Part shown: positions 25,651 to 33,658 of the stretch, in pieces
Position numbering within the stretch: the first letter of the stretch is position 1
How the letters are laid out: the number at the start of each line of letters is the position of its first letter
From: Methylobacterium soli
Lineage (GTDB): Bacteria; Pseudomonadota; Alphaproteobacteria; Rhizobiales; Beijerinckiaceae
DNA: 64,000 bases
Direction of reading: 5' to 3'
NCBI RefSeq assembly: GCF_008806385.1
Contig: NZ_VZZK01000008.1
Location: forward strand, 124,001-188,000
The notes under the pieces: model-generated
What the model was told of the DNA's origin: nothing
The model's input: the letters and a program-made list of their open reading frames with translations, nothing else
Database searches by the model: none
Position numbers and translations under genes: made by a program

Positions 25651-25665
25651 TGTTACAGTGTATCA
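25651..25665. promoter_or_regulatory. candidate Zur box TGTTACA-N-TGTATCA
   Basis: A 7-1-7 dyad with six of seven pairs matching, in the gap between divergent zur and the zinc transporter genes. Fur-family operators are typically such AT-rich dyads. It sits in one of the few AT-rich patches of the gap. Binding by Zur is inferred from position only. Confidence 0.5.
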
Positions 25666-25771
25666 GCCCCGAATATAAGACGCCGCTCAGCCCCCGGCAA
25701 ATCCTCCGCGGGGCGTCGGGCGACGAGACAGGCATGCGGTCGCCCGCGCGTGCCGCCGAACCGGCCTCACC

Positions 25772-25906
25772 GTGACATCAACCGACCGGACCTCCAGCCT
25801 GCCCCGTGCCTCGCTCTTCCGCGCCGGCCTCGGGCTGCGCTCAGCCTGCGCGGCGGCCTTGTCGAGCCTTCTCTGGCTCGCGATCCTGTGGGCGATCGGA
25901 TCATGA
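25772..25906 (+). CDS. small membrane protein upstream of znuC (44 aa)
   Basis: A GTG-started ORF of 44 residues whose TGA overlaps the ATG of the ABC ATPase gene (ATGA). The sequence is basic at the N-terminus and ends in a hydrophobic stretch (ALSSLLWLAILWAIGS), consistent with one membrane helix. Third codon positions are mostly G or C as in real genes here. There is no clear ribosome binding site before the GTG. It is not a substrate-binding protein. Function unknown; it may be a leader or a small subunit for the zinc transporter. The four-base overlap is the main reason to accept it. Confidence 0.45.
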   Translation: MTSTDRTSSLPRASLFRAGLGLRSACAAALSSLLWLAILWAIGS

Positions 25907-26802
25907 CGGCGCTCCGCCCCGGCGCGATCGGCCTGCGCGGCCTCACCCTCGGCTACGAGCGCCACCCGGCCGTGCACCACCTCGACGGCACGATTCCAGC
26001 GGGCGACCTCCTGGCCCTCGTGGGCCCGAACGGGGCCGGCAAGTCGACCCTCCTCAAGGGCATCGTCGGCGAGATCCCGGCCCTCGACGGGCGCGTCGAG
26101 CGCTCGGGCGAGGCCCTCGCCTACCTGCCCCAGGCCGACGAGATCGACCGCAGCTTCCCGCTCAGCGTCCTCGACCTCGCCAGCATGGGCCTCTGGCGGC
26201 GCCTCGGCGCCTGGCGCAGCCTGATCGGGCGCCGGTCCGAGGTCGTGGCGGCGCTCCGGTCGGTGGGCCTCGACGGGTTCGAGGACCGGCCGATCGGCAC
26301 GCTCTCGGGGGGTCAGTTCCAGCGCGCCCTGTTCGCCCGCCTGATCCTGCAGGATGCCCGCGTCATCCTCCTCGACGAGCCCTTCACGGGGATCGATGCT
26401 CGCACCACCGCCGATCTCGTCAGCCTGATCCGGGACTGGCACGCGGAGGGGCGCACCATCGTGGCGGCCCTGCACGACCTCGCGCAGGTGCGGGCGCATT
26501 TCCCCTCGACCCTGCTCCTCGCCCGCGAGCCCGTGGCCTGGGGCCCGACCCGGACCGTCCTGACCCCCGCCAACCTCGCCCGCGCCACCCGGATCTCGGA
26601 GGCCTGGGACGAGAACGCGGCGATCTGCGCCCGCGACCATGCGGGGCACGGGCATGACCACGCGCAAGAACACGGGCAAGAACACGGGCATTCCCACGCG
26701 CTCGCCGACGCGCACGACCACGCGACGACCCGCGACCCGCACCACCACGCCGATCACGGACCGGCACACGCCCACACCCACCGGCACGGAGACGCGGCGT
26801 GA
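25903..26802 (+). CDS. znuC: zinc/manganese ABC transporter ATP-binding protein ZnuC
   Basis: A protein of 299 residues. Walker [14 protein letters not shown] near residue 40, LSGGQFQRALFARL signature, Walker B VILLDEPFTGID and the switch histidine in VAALHDLAQ are all present. FDRSFPLSVLDL-type sequence (IDRSFPLSVLDLASMG) is typical of the metal-type (family 9) ABC ATPases. The last 55 residues are a histidine-rich tail with many His-Ala, His-Asp and His-Gly pairs that could bind zinc. The gene is divergent from zur and overlaps the 44-residue ORF before it and znuB after it (GTGA). Confidence 0.92.
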   Translation: MTALRPGAIGLRGLTLGYERHPAVHHLDGTIPAGDLLALVGPNGAGKSTLLKGIVGEIPALDGRVERSGEALAYLPQADEIDRSFPLSVLDLASMGLWRRLGAWRSLIGRRSEVVAALRSVGLDGFEDRPIGTLSGGQFQRALFARLILQDARVILLDEPFTGIDARTTADLVSLIRDWHAEGRTIVAALHDLAQVRAHFPSTLLLAREPVAWGPTRTVLTPANLARATRISEAWDENAAICARDHAGHGHDHAQEHGQEHGHSHALADAHDHATTRDPHHHADHGPAHAHTHRHGDAA

Positions 26803-27665
26803 TCGACCAGCTCTTCGCGCCCTTCCTGGAATTCGGCTTCATGCGCCGGGCCCTCGTCGGCTGCCTCGCGCTCTCGCTCTCGGCCCCGCCCGTCGGCGTC
26901 TTCCTGATGCTGCGGCGGATGAGCCTGATGAGCGAGGCGATGAGCCACGCCATCCTGCCGGGCGCCGCCGCCGGCTTCCTGGTGGCGGGCCTGTCGCTCC
27001 CCGCGATGACGCTCGGCGGCCTTGCGGCGGGCCTCGCGGTGGCGCTGCTCGCGGGGCTCGTCACCCGCTCGACGGTGCTCAAGGAGGATGCGAGCCTGGC
27101 GGCCTTCTACCTGATCTCGCTCGCGGCCGGCGTGCTCCTGGTCTCGCTGCGCGGCTCGCAGATCGATCTCCTGCACATCCTGTTCGGCACCGTGCTGGCC
27201 CTCGACGACGCCGCCCTGCTGCTGCTCGGCGGCATCGCCACCGTGACGCTGTTCGCGCTGGCCGCCCTCTACCGGCCGCTGGTGATGGAATGCGTCGATC
27301 CGCTCTTCCTGCGCACCGTGAGCCGGGCGGGCGGGCCGGTTCACTTCGCCTTCCTGGCCCTCGTGGTGATGAACCTCGTGGGCGGGTTCCAGGCGCTCGG
27401 CACCTTGCTCGCCGTCGGGCTGATGCTGCTGCCCGCGATCACGGCGCGGTTCTGGGCCCGCGACCTCAGCGGCCTGATCCCGGCCTCGATGCTGGTCTCG
27501 ACGCTGGCGAGCCTGATCGGCCTCAGCCTCTCCTACCATGCCGACCTGCCGACCGGCCCGGCCATCGTGCTCGCGGCGGGGGCGCTCTACCTCGTCTCGA
27601 TGCTGGTCGGCCCGCGCGGCGGCCTCGTCTACCGCCTCGTGCGCCCGCGCCACCTCGAAGCCTGA
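26799..27665 (+). CDS. znuB: zinc/manganese ABC transporter permease ZnuB
   Basis: A protein of 288 residues with about eight membrane segments, of the ABC-3 permease family. MRRMSLMSEAMSHAILPG-type sequence (LRRMSLMSEAMSHAILPGA begins near 36) is a signature for this family, followed by GFQALGTLLAVGLMLLPA near 205. It forms the membrane channel for ZnuC. The start is a GTG overlapping the znuC stop. No periplasmic binding protein gene (znuA) follows; the next gene is exoD on the other strand, so the binding protein must be encoded elsewhere. Confidence 0.92.
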   Translation: MIDQLFAPFLEFGFMRRALVGCLALSLSAPPVGVFLMLRRMSLMSEAMSHAILPGAAAGFLVAGLSLPAMTLGGLAAGLAVALLAGLVTRSTVLKEDASLAAFYLISLAAGVLLVSLRGSQIDLLHILFGTVLALDDAALLLLGGIATVTLFALAALYRPLVMECVDPLFLRTVSRAGGPVHFAFLALVVMNLVGGFQALGTLLAVGLMLLPAITARFWARDLSGLIPASMLVSTLASLIGLSLSYHADLPTGPAIVLAAGALYLVSMLVGPRGGLVYRLVRPRHLEA

Positions 27666-27703
27666 CGCCACCCTCTTGGCCTGACGCAACAGACCAGCCA
27701 CCC

Positions 27704-28366
27704 TTAGAGGTGGAACAGGCTCATGATGCCGGCCACGATGGCGTAGACGAAGCCCGCATTGAGGGCGACGCCGAGCGCCCCGATCCCGAGCCCGACCAGG
27801 ACGACGACGCCGTCGCGCTCCACCAGGCCGAGGCCGACGAGGCAGACCGCGAGGCCGAGGGGGATCTGGCCGACGACGGGCGCGGCGACGATCAGCGCCA
27901 TCGCGAGGGTGAGCAGGATCAGCCCCATGCCGCGCATGCCGAGCGCGGATTCGAACACGCTCATCCGCGGGCGCGACCAGCGCTCCAGGCGCCGCAGCAG
28001 GGGCACGGCCCGGTTCACGGCCCGCTCCACGTCGCTGCGGGCGATCGAGCGGCCGAGCAGCATGCGGGGGAGCCAGGGCGCCGACATCCCGGCGGCGATC
28101 TGGGCGGCGACCAGCATCAGCAGCAGCCCGCAGATCAGCGGGATCGGCGGGGGCATGGGCAGGCAGTTCGGCAGCCCGAGCAGCACCACGAGCAGCGCGA
28201 AGGCCCGGTCGCGCAGCACCGCGACGATCTCGCCGACGGTCAGCCGATCGCCCTCCTGGCTCGCGAGCACGGTGAGGACATCGGAAGTTCGTGCACTTGA
28301 ATACAAGGCTGGCCGCTGGCTGCTGTTCCCGGTCGGGGCTCTAGCCGATCTCGGACCCTGCGCCAA
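27704..28366 (-). CDS. exoD: ExoD-family exopolysaccharide synthesis protein
   Basis: A protein of about 200-220 residues with GEIVAVLRDRAFALLVVLLG, LPNCLPMPPPIPLICG and several hydrophobic segments, the pattern of the ExoD family of inner membrane proteins, first linked to exopolysaccharide production and alkali tolerance in Sinorhizobium. The start is unclear: the longest frame uses a TTG at 28366, and another TTG about 20 codons further on is possible; there is no ATG before the conserved domain. It is convergent with znuB. Confidence 0.83.
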   Translation of the reverse strand: MAQGPRSARAPTGNSSQRPALYSSARTSDVLTVLASQEGDRLTVGEIVAVLRDRAFALLVVLLGLPNCLPMPPPIPLICGLLLMLVAAQIAAGMSAPWLPRMLLGRSIARSDVERAVNRAVPLLRRLERWSRPRMSVFESALGMRGMGLILLTLAMALIVAAPVVGQIPLGLAVCLVGLGLVERDGVVVLVGLGIGALGVALNAGFVYAIVAGIMSLFHL

Positions 28367-28636
28367 GCACGGGCGCCCCGGGGGTGCGGCGGCGGCGCGG
28401 TTCGGGCGACGCGCCCGGTGCGCGGACGCACGGGGCGCGCACGATATCGCTGAGGTTATTTTTTATGCATTTAGATGACGTAGAGTAATTTTTAGGTGAG
28501 CGCGGACAGGTTCGATGCGCTCCATTGAACAGACACGGATTATAGTGATCGATCTCAAATTCTTGAGGAGACAAAGCCCAGCAACTCACGCCAGAATGTA
28601 TCTATTCCCAGCATCACTGCTTCCCAGGCCGGAGCC

Positions 28637-29398
28637 GTGAAGACCAGATCTGCGCGCCCGCTCCCGCCCATCCGCGCCGGCCGGCCCCGATGGGCTTGCC
28701 TCGCCGGGTCGCTCATCCTGCTGGCCACGGGGGCGAGCGCGGCGGAGGACGGGGTCAACGCGCTGCTGTTCGGGAGTCTCGACGTCGCCGCCGCGACCTT
28801 CGCGACGGCGGGCGTGAAGGTCGCCCTCGATCGCCTCGACCAGCCGGGCTTCGTCGCGCTGGCGAGCGCCGGGCTCGGGCGGCGCTTCGAGCGCAGCGCC
28901 TGCATCTGCGGCACGCGGACCGGCGTGGCGAGCCTGGCGCGCCACACCCTGCTGGGGTCGGCCCTCATCGGCTATCAATGGTTCGCCGATTGGGGCGTGG
29001 TCGCCGCCTATGCGGGCCCCGAGAGCAGCCGCGAGGCGATCCTCGACGGGAATGTCCTGCATGTCTTGCCGGGCCGTACCGGGCTCCGCCTGCAGGGGGA
29101 GATCTGGGCGCGGCCGAGCCCGGACACCCTCGTGAACGCGGTCGCGATCCTGGGCTCCGCCCGCGGAGACGCCTGGACCCGGGTGGCGCTCGGCTACCGC
29201 CTCTGGGACACCTATCTGGGCCCGGAACTCGGCCTCTACGCCGACCGGACCGGCTACCGGAAATGGAATCTCGGGCTGCACGCGACGGATTTCGCGCTTG
29301 CCCGCTTCAGCCTGCGCGTCTCGACGGGGATTCAGTTCGAATCGAGCCGGGGCTCGGGCAGCCCCTACGTGGCGCTCTCGGTCTGGACGGGTCTCTGA
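28637..29398 (+). CDS. bcsS: cellulose biosynthesis protein BcsS (outer-membrane-type)
   Basis: A protein of 253 residues with an N-terminal signal segment (LAGSLILLATGASA, cleavage likely after ASA). The mature part alternates hydrophobic residues and aromatic ends as in an outer-membrane beta barrel; FGSLDVAAATFATAGVKVAL, YQWFADWGVVAAYAGPE and the aromatic end of the protein match the BcsS family in my recollection. BcsS proteins are linked to cellulose synthesis loci in alphaproteobacteria, with unproven role. No bcsA/B/C is in the window. The GTG start has GGAG nearby. An unusually AT-rich leader (28440-28580) precedes it. Its 3' end overlaps the convergent photolyase gene by 34 bases. 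Confidence 0.7.
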   Translation: MKTRSARPLPPIRAGRPRWACLAGSLILLATGASAAEDGVNALLFGSLDVAAATFATAGVKVALDRLDQPGFVALASAGLGRRFERSACICGTRTGVASLARHTLLGSALIGYQWFADWGVVAAYAGPESSREAILDGNVLHVLPGRTGLRLQGEIWARPSPDTLVNAVAILGSARGDAWTRVALGYRLWDTYLGPELGLYADRTGYRKWNLGLHATDFALARFSLRVSTGIQFESSRGSGSPYVALSVWTGL

Positions 29399-31005
29399 CG
29401 GCCCCCGCCCCCGAGGCCGAGGGCGAGCTGGCCCTCGGGCGCGGCATCCGCCTCCCCCGCGAGGCCGGCGAGGAAGCGGCCCGCATCGGCGCGGATCTCG
29501 GCCCGGCGCGGCTCGCTCATCCGCGCCAGGGTCCGGTAGGGCATCGCCATGCGGGGATTGCCGGCCAGGCGCGCCTCGTTCTCGATCAGGAAGTTCCAGT
29601 AGAGATAGTTGAACGGGCAGGCCGCCGGGCCGGCCTTGGCCTTCACGTCGTAGGCGCAGCCCGCGCAGTAATCCGACATCCGGTCGATATAGGCGCCGGA
29701 GGCCGCGTAGGGCTTCGAGCCCATGATGCCGCCATCGGCCCACAGCACCATGCCGTGGACATTGGGCAGTTCCACCCATTCGTAGGCGTCGGCATAGACC
29801 ACGAGGTACCATTCCTCGACCTGGGCCGGGTCGATCCCGGCGATGAGCGCGAAGTTGCCCGTCACCATCAGGCGCTGGATGTGGTGCGCGTAGGCCTGCG
29901 CCCGGGTGTCGCCGATGCACTGGGCGAGGCAGTTCATGGCGGTCTCGCCGGACCAGTAGAACCAGGGCAGGTCGCGCTTGGCCGCGAGCGCGTTGGTGCG
30001 CGCGTAATCGGGCATGCGGGCCCAGTAGAGGCCGCGCACGTATTCGCGCCAGCCGAGGATCTGCCGGATGAAGCCCTCGACGGCGTTGAGGGGCGCCGCG
30101 CCGTCCCGGTAGGCGCGCTCGGCCGCCACGCAGACCTCCTCGGCCGTCAGGAGCCCCGCATTGAGGGCCGGCGCGATCATGGCGTGGTAGAGGAAGGGCT
30201 CGCCGGCCTTCATCGCGTCCTGGTAATCCCCGAAGGCGGGCAGGCAGGCCTCGATGAAATGCGCCAGGGCCGCGAGCGCGTCGGCCCGGGTCACCGGCCA
30301 GGCGAAGCCGTCGAGGTCGCCGAAATGGTCGGCGTAGCGGGCCGCCACGAGGTCGATCACCGCCCGGGTGGTCGCGTCGGGGGAGAAGCCCAGGCGCGCC
30401 GGCACCGAGGCGCCCTTCGGCAGGCGCTTGCGGTTGAGCGGGTCGAAGTTCCACTGCCCGCCGGCCGGCTCGGATCCCTCCATCAGGAAGCCGGTGCGGC
30501 GGCGCATGCCGCGGTAGAAGGTCTCCATCCTGAGGCTCCGCCGGTTGCCAGCCCAGGCGGCGAAATCCGCGCGCGGGCAGAGGAAGCGGTTGTCGGGCCG
30601 GATCTCCACCGGCACGGGCAGGTCCGCCCGCCAACCCTGCATCATCTCCCAGACGCGCCACTCGCCGGGCTCGGTGACGACGACGCGGTCCGGCGCGTGC
30701 CGGGCGAGCGCCCGGGCCAGTTCCCCCGTGAAGCTGCCGGTGTTGCCGGGCGCGTCGACCCGCACGTAATCGACCGCGATCCCCTCGGATTCGAGTTCGG
30801 CCGCGAAGTGGCGCATGGCCGAGAACAGGAAGGCGATCTTCTGCTTGTGGTGGCGGACATAGGTCGCCTCCGCCTCGACCTCGACGAGGAGCACGACGTC
30901 GCGCTCGGGATCGAGGTCGGTCAGCGTCGAGACCCGGCGATGGAGCTGGTCGCCGAGGAGGAAGCGCAGAATCCGGGGCGCCCGCCGCGCGGCGCGAGCG
31001 GCCAC
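29365..31005 (-). CDS. iron-sulfur bacterial cryptochrome/photolyase (FeS-BCP, PhrB/CryB type)
   Basis: A protein of 546 residues. The N-terminal domain (LRFLLGDQLHRR) is the antenna-binding half; the C-terminal half binds FAD. Cysteines at 359, 447, 450 and 463 keep the spacing 88-3-13 of the four [4Fe-4S] ligands reported for Agrobacterium PhrB. GWREYVRGLYW and QRLMVTGNFALI are further signatures of this class. Members repair (6-4) photoproducts or act as light receptors and use a lumazine antenna. The GTG start at 31005 follows the SDR stop by three bases, so the two genes form one unit. Which of repair and signalling applies cannot be read from sequence. Confidence 0.92.
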   Translation of the reverse strand: MAARAARRAPRILRFLLGDQLHRRVSTLTDLDPERDVVLLVEVEAEATYVRHHKQKIAFLFSAMRHFAAELESEGIAVDYVRVDAPGNTGSFTGELARALARHAPDRVVVTEPGEWRVWEMMQGWRADLPVPVEIRPDNRFLCPRADFAAWAGNRRSLRMETFYRGMRRRTGFLMEGSEPAGGQWNFDPLNRKRLPKGASVPARLGFSPDATTRAVIDLVAARYADHFGDLDGFAWPVTRADALAALAHFIEACLPAFGDYQDAMKAGEPFLYHAMIAPALNAGLLTAEEVCVAAERAYRDGAAPLNAVEGFIRQILGWREYVRGLYWARMPDYARTNALAAKRDLPWFYWSGETAMNCLAQCIGDTRAQAYAHHIQRLMVTGNFALIAGIDPAQVEEWYLVVYADAYEWVELPNVHGMVLWADGGIMGSKPYAASGAYIDRMSDYCAGCAYDVKAKAGPAACPFNYLYWNFLIENEARLAGNPRMAMPYRTLARMSEPRRAEIRADAGRFLAGLAGEADAAPEGQLALGLGGGGRQRPVQTESAT

Positions 31006-31008
31006 GCG

Positions 31009-31743
31009 TCAGCCCTTGGTGCGCAGCATCGAGCGGCCGCCATCGGCGCCGATGATCTGGCCGGTGATCCAGCCCGCCTCTTCCGAGACGAGGAAGCTCG
31101 CCAGCGCGGCGATGTCCTCGGGGGTGCCCAGCCGCTGCAGGGCGTGCATGGCGGCGATGCCGGAGGCGAGCGTCTCGTTGCCCGTGATGGCGGCGGCGAG
31201 CGGCGTGCGGGTGAGCGAGGGCGCCACCACGTTGACCCGGATCTGGGGCGCCAGCTCGGCCGCGAGCGAGAGGGCGAGCCCCTCGACCGCCCCCTTCGCC
31301 ATCGCCACGGAGGCGTGGGAGGGGAAGCCCTGGGCCACCGCCACCGTGGAGAACAGCACGACGCCCGCCCCCGCCGCGCCGGCGCCCGCCTTCAGGGCCG
31401 GGGCCGCCGCCTGGAGCGCCAGGAAGGCCCCGAGCGCGTTGACGCGGAAATCGGTCTCGATGTCCTCGGGGCTCAGCCGGGCGAGGTGGCGCAGGTTGAT
31501 GGTGCCGACCGCGTAGACGAGGCCGCCGAGCCGCGCCCCGGCCTCCTTGGCGACCTGGTCGGCCAGCCCCGGCTCGGTCACGTCGCCCGCCGTGATGGTG
31601 GTGTCGCCGAGATGGTCGGCGGCCTCCTCGAGCCGCGCGGCGTCGCGGGCGACGAGGTGCAGCGGGTAGCCGCGGGCCCTGAGCGCCCGGGCGGTGGCCC
31701 GCCCGATGCCGCCGGTGCCGCCGTAGATCACAACCCGTTGCAT
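31009..31743 (-). CDS. short-chain dehydrogenase-like protein lacking the catalytic tyrosine
   Basis: A protein of 244 residues with a Rossmann fold: YGGTGGIGRATARALRARG binds the cofactor, DVTEP and the serine near 132 (VVLFSTVAVA) follow. At the active site the lysine is kept (K150 in SVAMAKGAVEGL), but the position of the usual tyrosine in YxxxK is valine (V146). The C-terminal ADGGRSMLRTKG resembles that of ordinary SDR enzymes. It precedes the photolyase gene by three bases. It may be an enzyme with unusual chemistry or a cofactor-binding partner of the photolyase system. Confidence 0.85.
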   Translation of the reverse strand: MQRVVIYGGTGGIGRATARALRARGYPLHLVARDAARLEEAADHLGDTTITAGDVTEPGLADQVAKEAGARLGGLVYAVGTINLRHLARLSPEDIETDFRVNALGAFLALQAAAPALKAGAGAAGAGVVLFSTVAVAQGFPSHASVAMAKGAVEGLALSLAAELAPQIRVNVVAPSLTRTPLAAAITGNETLASGIAAMHALQRLGTPEDIAALASFLVSEEAGWITGQIIGADGGRSMLRTKG

Positions 31744-31882
31744 CGGCGCTCCCTTTGCCCGCAGGATCGTTTAGGTAACGCGCGGACGGCCCGCGTGGAG
31801 TCGCCCCGGCGGCCCCCTCCCGGTCCGTATGGTCGCAGCTTCGTGTTTCGGGATGGCCCCGCTCGGCGGCGTCAGGAGCATC

Positions 31883-32749
31883 ATGAAATTCGCCTTCGCG
31901 GGCATCGACTTCCTCGGCGGTGTGTTCGATGCGCTGGTCCAGGCCGGCTGGACGCCGATCAAGCTGTTCACCCGCCCCTGCGACGGGCTCTACGACCACA
32001 ACGAGGTGGTGGTGGCCCAGGCCCGGCAGCGCCGCCTGCCGATGCAGCTCTCGCGGATCCGGCAGGCCGACCTCGATGCGCTGCACGCCCAGCACGGCAA
32101 GGATTGGGCGCTCGTCGTCTCGGGCTATCCCTGGCTCGTGACCGGCTGGCGCGGGCGCGCCGCCTACGGGCTCAACCTCCACCCCTCGCCCCTGCCCACG
32201 GGCCGGGGCCCCTACCCGCTGTTCCAGGCGATCCTCGACGGCTACGAGAGCTGGGGCGTCACCGCCCACGTCCTCGCGGAGGACGGGTTCGACACCGGCG
32301 ACATCCTCGCGCAGGACGTCTTCCCGATCTCGGCGCAGGAGACGCACGAGAGCCTGCTGGCCAAGTGCCAGCTCGCGGCCCGGCGCCTCGCCTCCGGGCC
32401 GATCGCCCGGGAGCTGCCCCAGCGCTGGCGCCGGCCCGAGCCGCAGGGCGACGGCTCCTACTGGGCCCGCGTCAGCGACCACGACCGCACCCTCGACTTC
32501 CGCAAGGAGGTCGACGCCATCCTGCGCCGGGTCCGGGCCTTCGGCAGCATCGAGACCATCGCGCGCCTCGGCGACGCCCGGGTCTTCGTGGCCGCCGCCG
32601 ACGGCTGGCGGGAGGCCCACACCCTGACGCCCGGCACCGTGGTCCACCGCTACCGCCGCAGCGTCGTGGTGGCGGCCCGGGACGGCTACGTCGTGCTCAC
32701 CCGCTGGAGCCCCGTGCCGCTGACCGAAGCCGCCCAGATCGGGCGCTGA
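31883..32749 (+). CDS. formyltransferase-like protein
   Basis: A protein of 288 residues related to methionyl-tRNA formyltransferase and 10-formyltetrahydrofolate-dependent enzymes. The catalytic triad can be seen: asparagine and histidine in GLNLHPSPLPTGRG and aspartate in GFDTGDIL. A distinct C-terminal domain begins near residue 205 (DHDRTLDF). It is not the housekeeping fmt by context (no def gene). The ATG at 31883 has GGAG six bases before it. It is divergent from the SDR-photolyase pair and followed by a DUF2256 gene, so it may belong to the same functional group. Its formyl acceptor is unknown. Confidence 0.82.
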   Translation: MKFAFAGIDFLGGVFDALVQAGWTPIKLFTRPCDGLYDHNEVVVAQARQRRLPMQLSRIRQADLDALHAQHGKDWALVVSGYPWLVTGWRGRAAYGLNLHPSPLPTGRGPYPLFQAILDGYESWGVTAHVLAEDGFDTGDILAQDVFPISAQETHESLLAKCQLAARRLASGPIARELPQRWRRPEPQGDGSYWARVSDHDRTLDFRKEVDAILRRVRAFGSIETIARLGDARVFVAAADGWREAHTLTPGTVVHRYRRSVVVAARDGYVVLTRWSPVPLTEAAQIGR

Positions 32750-32761
32750 CCGGGAGCGATC

Positions 32762-32920
32762 ATGCCGCCGATGCGCCGGAAGGGCGACCTGCCGACCAAG
32801 ACCTGCGCCCAATGCGGCAAGCCCTTCGCGTGGCGCAAGAAATGGGAACGGGTCTGGGACGAGGTCCGCTACTGCTCCGACCGCTGCCGGGCCGAGGCGA
32901 AGCGGGGACGGGCGGGCTGA
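32762..32920 (+). CDS. DUF2256 zinc-ribbon protein (52 aa)
   Basis: A protein of 52 residues: basic N-terminus, [18 protein letters not shown], then [12 protein letters not shown]. The four cysteines (CxxC ... CxxxC) make a small zinc ribbon; I recognise the sequence as DUF2256. To my knowledge this family is often encoded beside cryptochromes or photolyases of the FeS class, which fits here. A GGGAG ribosome binding site precedes the ATG, and the gene follows the formyltransferase-like gene by 12 bases. Function unknown. Confidence 0.85.
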   Translation: MPPMRRKGDLPTKTCAQCGKPFAWRKKWERVWDEVRYCSDRCRAEAKRGRAG

Positions 32921-33140
32921 ACCGGCCGCCCGCATCGCGATATTTGCTCTGCCGCTACCGAGGCTTCCGGCCGAGCCCGGCGATCCGACGCGAACCCACC
33001 ACGTCTTCCCAGGGCCGCGCGAGCGGAGCCCAGCATCAAGAGGTGATCAAGCTCGGCACCGTCGCAGCGCCTGGGTTCCGGGCTCGTCCCAGAACGACGG
33101 TGTGGGTCTGTCAACGCACGGCCTTGTCCTGCCCCGGGTC

Positions 33141-33265
33141 CCCTCTCCCGTCCGGGAGAGGTCTGCTGTCGCAGACAGCCGGGTGAGGGGTGCGCCCTGT
33201 CCGGGGATGTCGCATCCCTCACCCGGTCGGCTGGCGCCGACTCGACCTCTCCCGAACGGGAGAGG
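33141..33265. repeat. palindromic intergenic element, copy 1
   Basis: Starts with hairpin CTCTCCCG-N2-CGGGAGAG, has an inner pair GGGTGAGGG ... CCCTCACCC, and ends with a second hairpin CCTCTCCCGAACGGGAGAGG. Longer than the other copies by an extra TCTGCTGTCGCAGACA-like stem. Similar CCCTCTCCC / GGTGAGGG elements are widespread in Methylobacterium and other GC-rich proteobacteria. Confidence 0.9.
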
Positions 33266-33335
33266 TGGGCGGCAGCGTCGTTCCAAGACCCCGCTTCGCG
33301 GCCTCGGGATGACGGCGCGGGCAGCGCGACGGGCT

Positions 33336-33445
33336 CCCTCTCCCGTGCGGGAGAGGGTTGGGGTGAGGGGTGCGCCCTCTCCGGAAAGGCCGCATCCCTC
33401 ACCCGGTCGGCTGGCGCCGACTCGACCTCTCCCGAACGGGAGAGG
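33336..33445. repeat. palindromic intergenic element, copy 2
   Basis: Same layout as copy 1: hairpin at the left end (CCCTCTCCCGTGCGGGAGAGGG), GGGTGAGGGG ... CCCTCACCC in the middle, hairpin at the right end. The right half is nearly identical in all three copies. Confidence 0.9.
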
Positions 33446-33504
33446 TGGGGCGCCGCGCTCTAGGTCATCTCAAGCCAACGCGCTGGCCGACCCTGCCGCG
33501 GGTC

Positions 33505-33614
33505 CCCTCTCCCGTCCGGGAGAGGGACAGGGTGAGGGGTGCGACTTCTCCGGAAAGGCCGCATCCCTCACCCGGTCGGCTCGCGCCGACTCGACCTCTC
33601 CCGAACGGGAGAGG
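33505..33614. repeat. palindromic intergenic element, copy 3
   Basis: Same layout and orientation as copies 1 and 2; the left hairpin is CCCTCTCCCGTCCGGGAGAGGG. The three copies are separated by 60-70 bases of less repetitive sequence and together fill most of the 738-base gap between the DUF2256 gene and mocA, which holds no gene I can support. Confidence 0.9.
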
Positions 33615-33658
33615 TGGCGGCATCCGGATCCTCGCCAGTCTCGGCGGTGTCCTCGACC

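Noticed and set aside
28440..28580. Insertion sequence remnant in the AT-rich stretch before bcsS
   Set aside because: No terminal inverted repeats, target duplication or transposase fragment could be seen.
33141..33614. CRISPR array
   Set aside because: Units are few, long and internally palindromic, the spacers are not uniform, and no cas gene is nearby.
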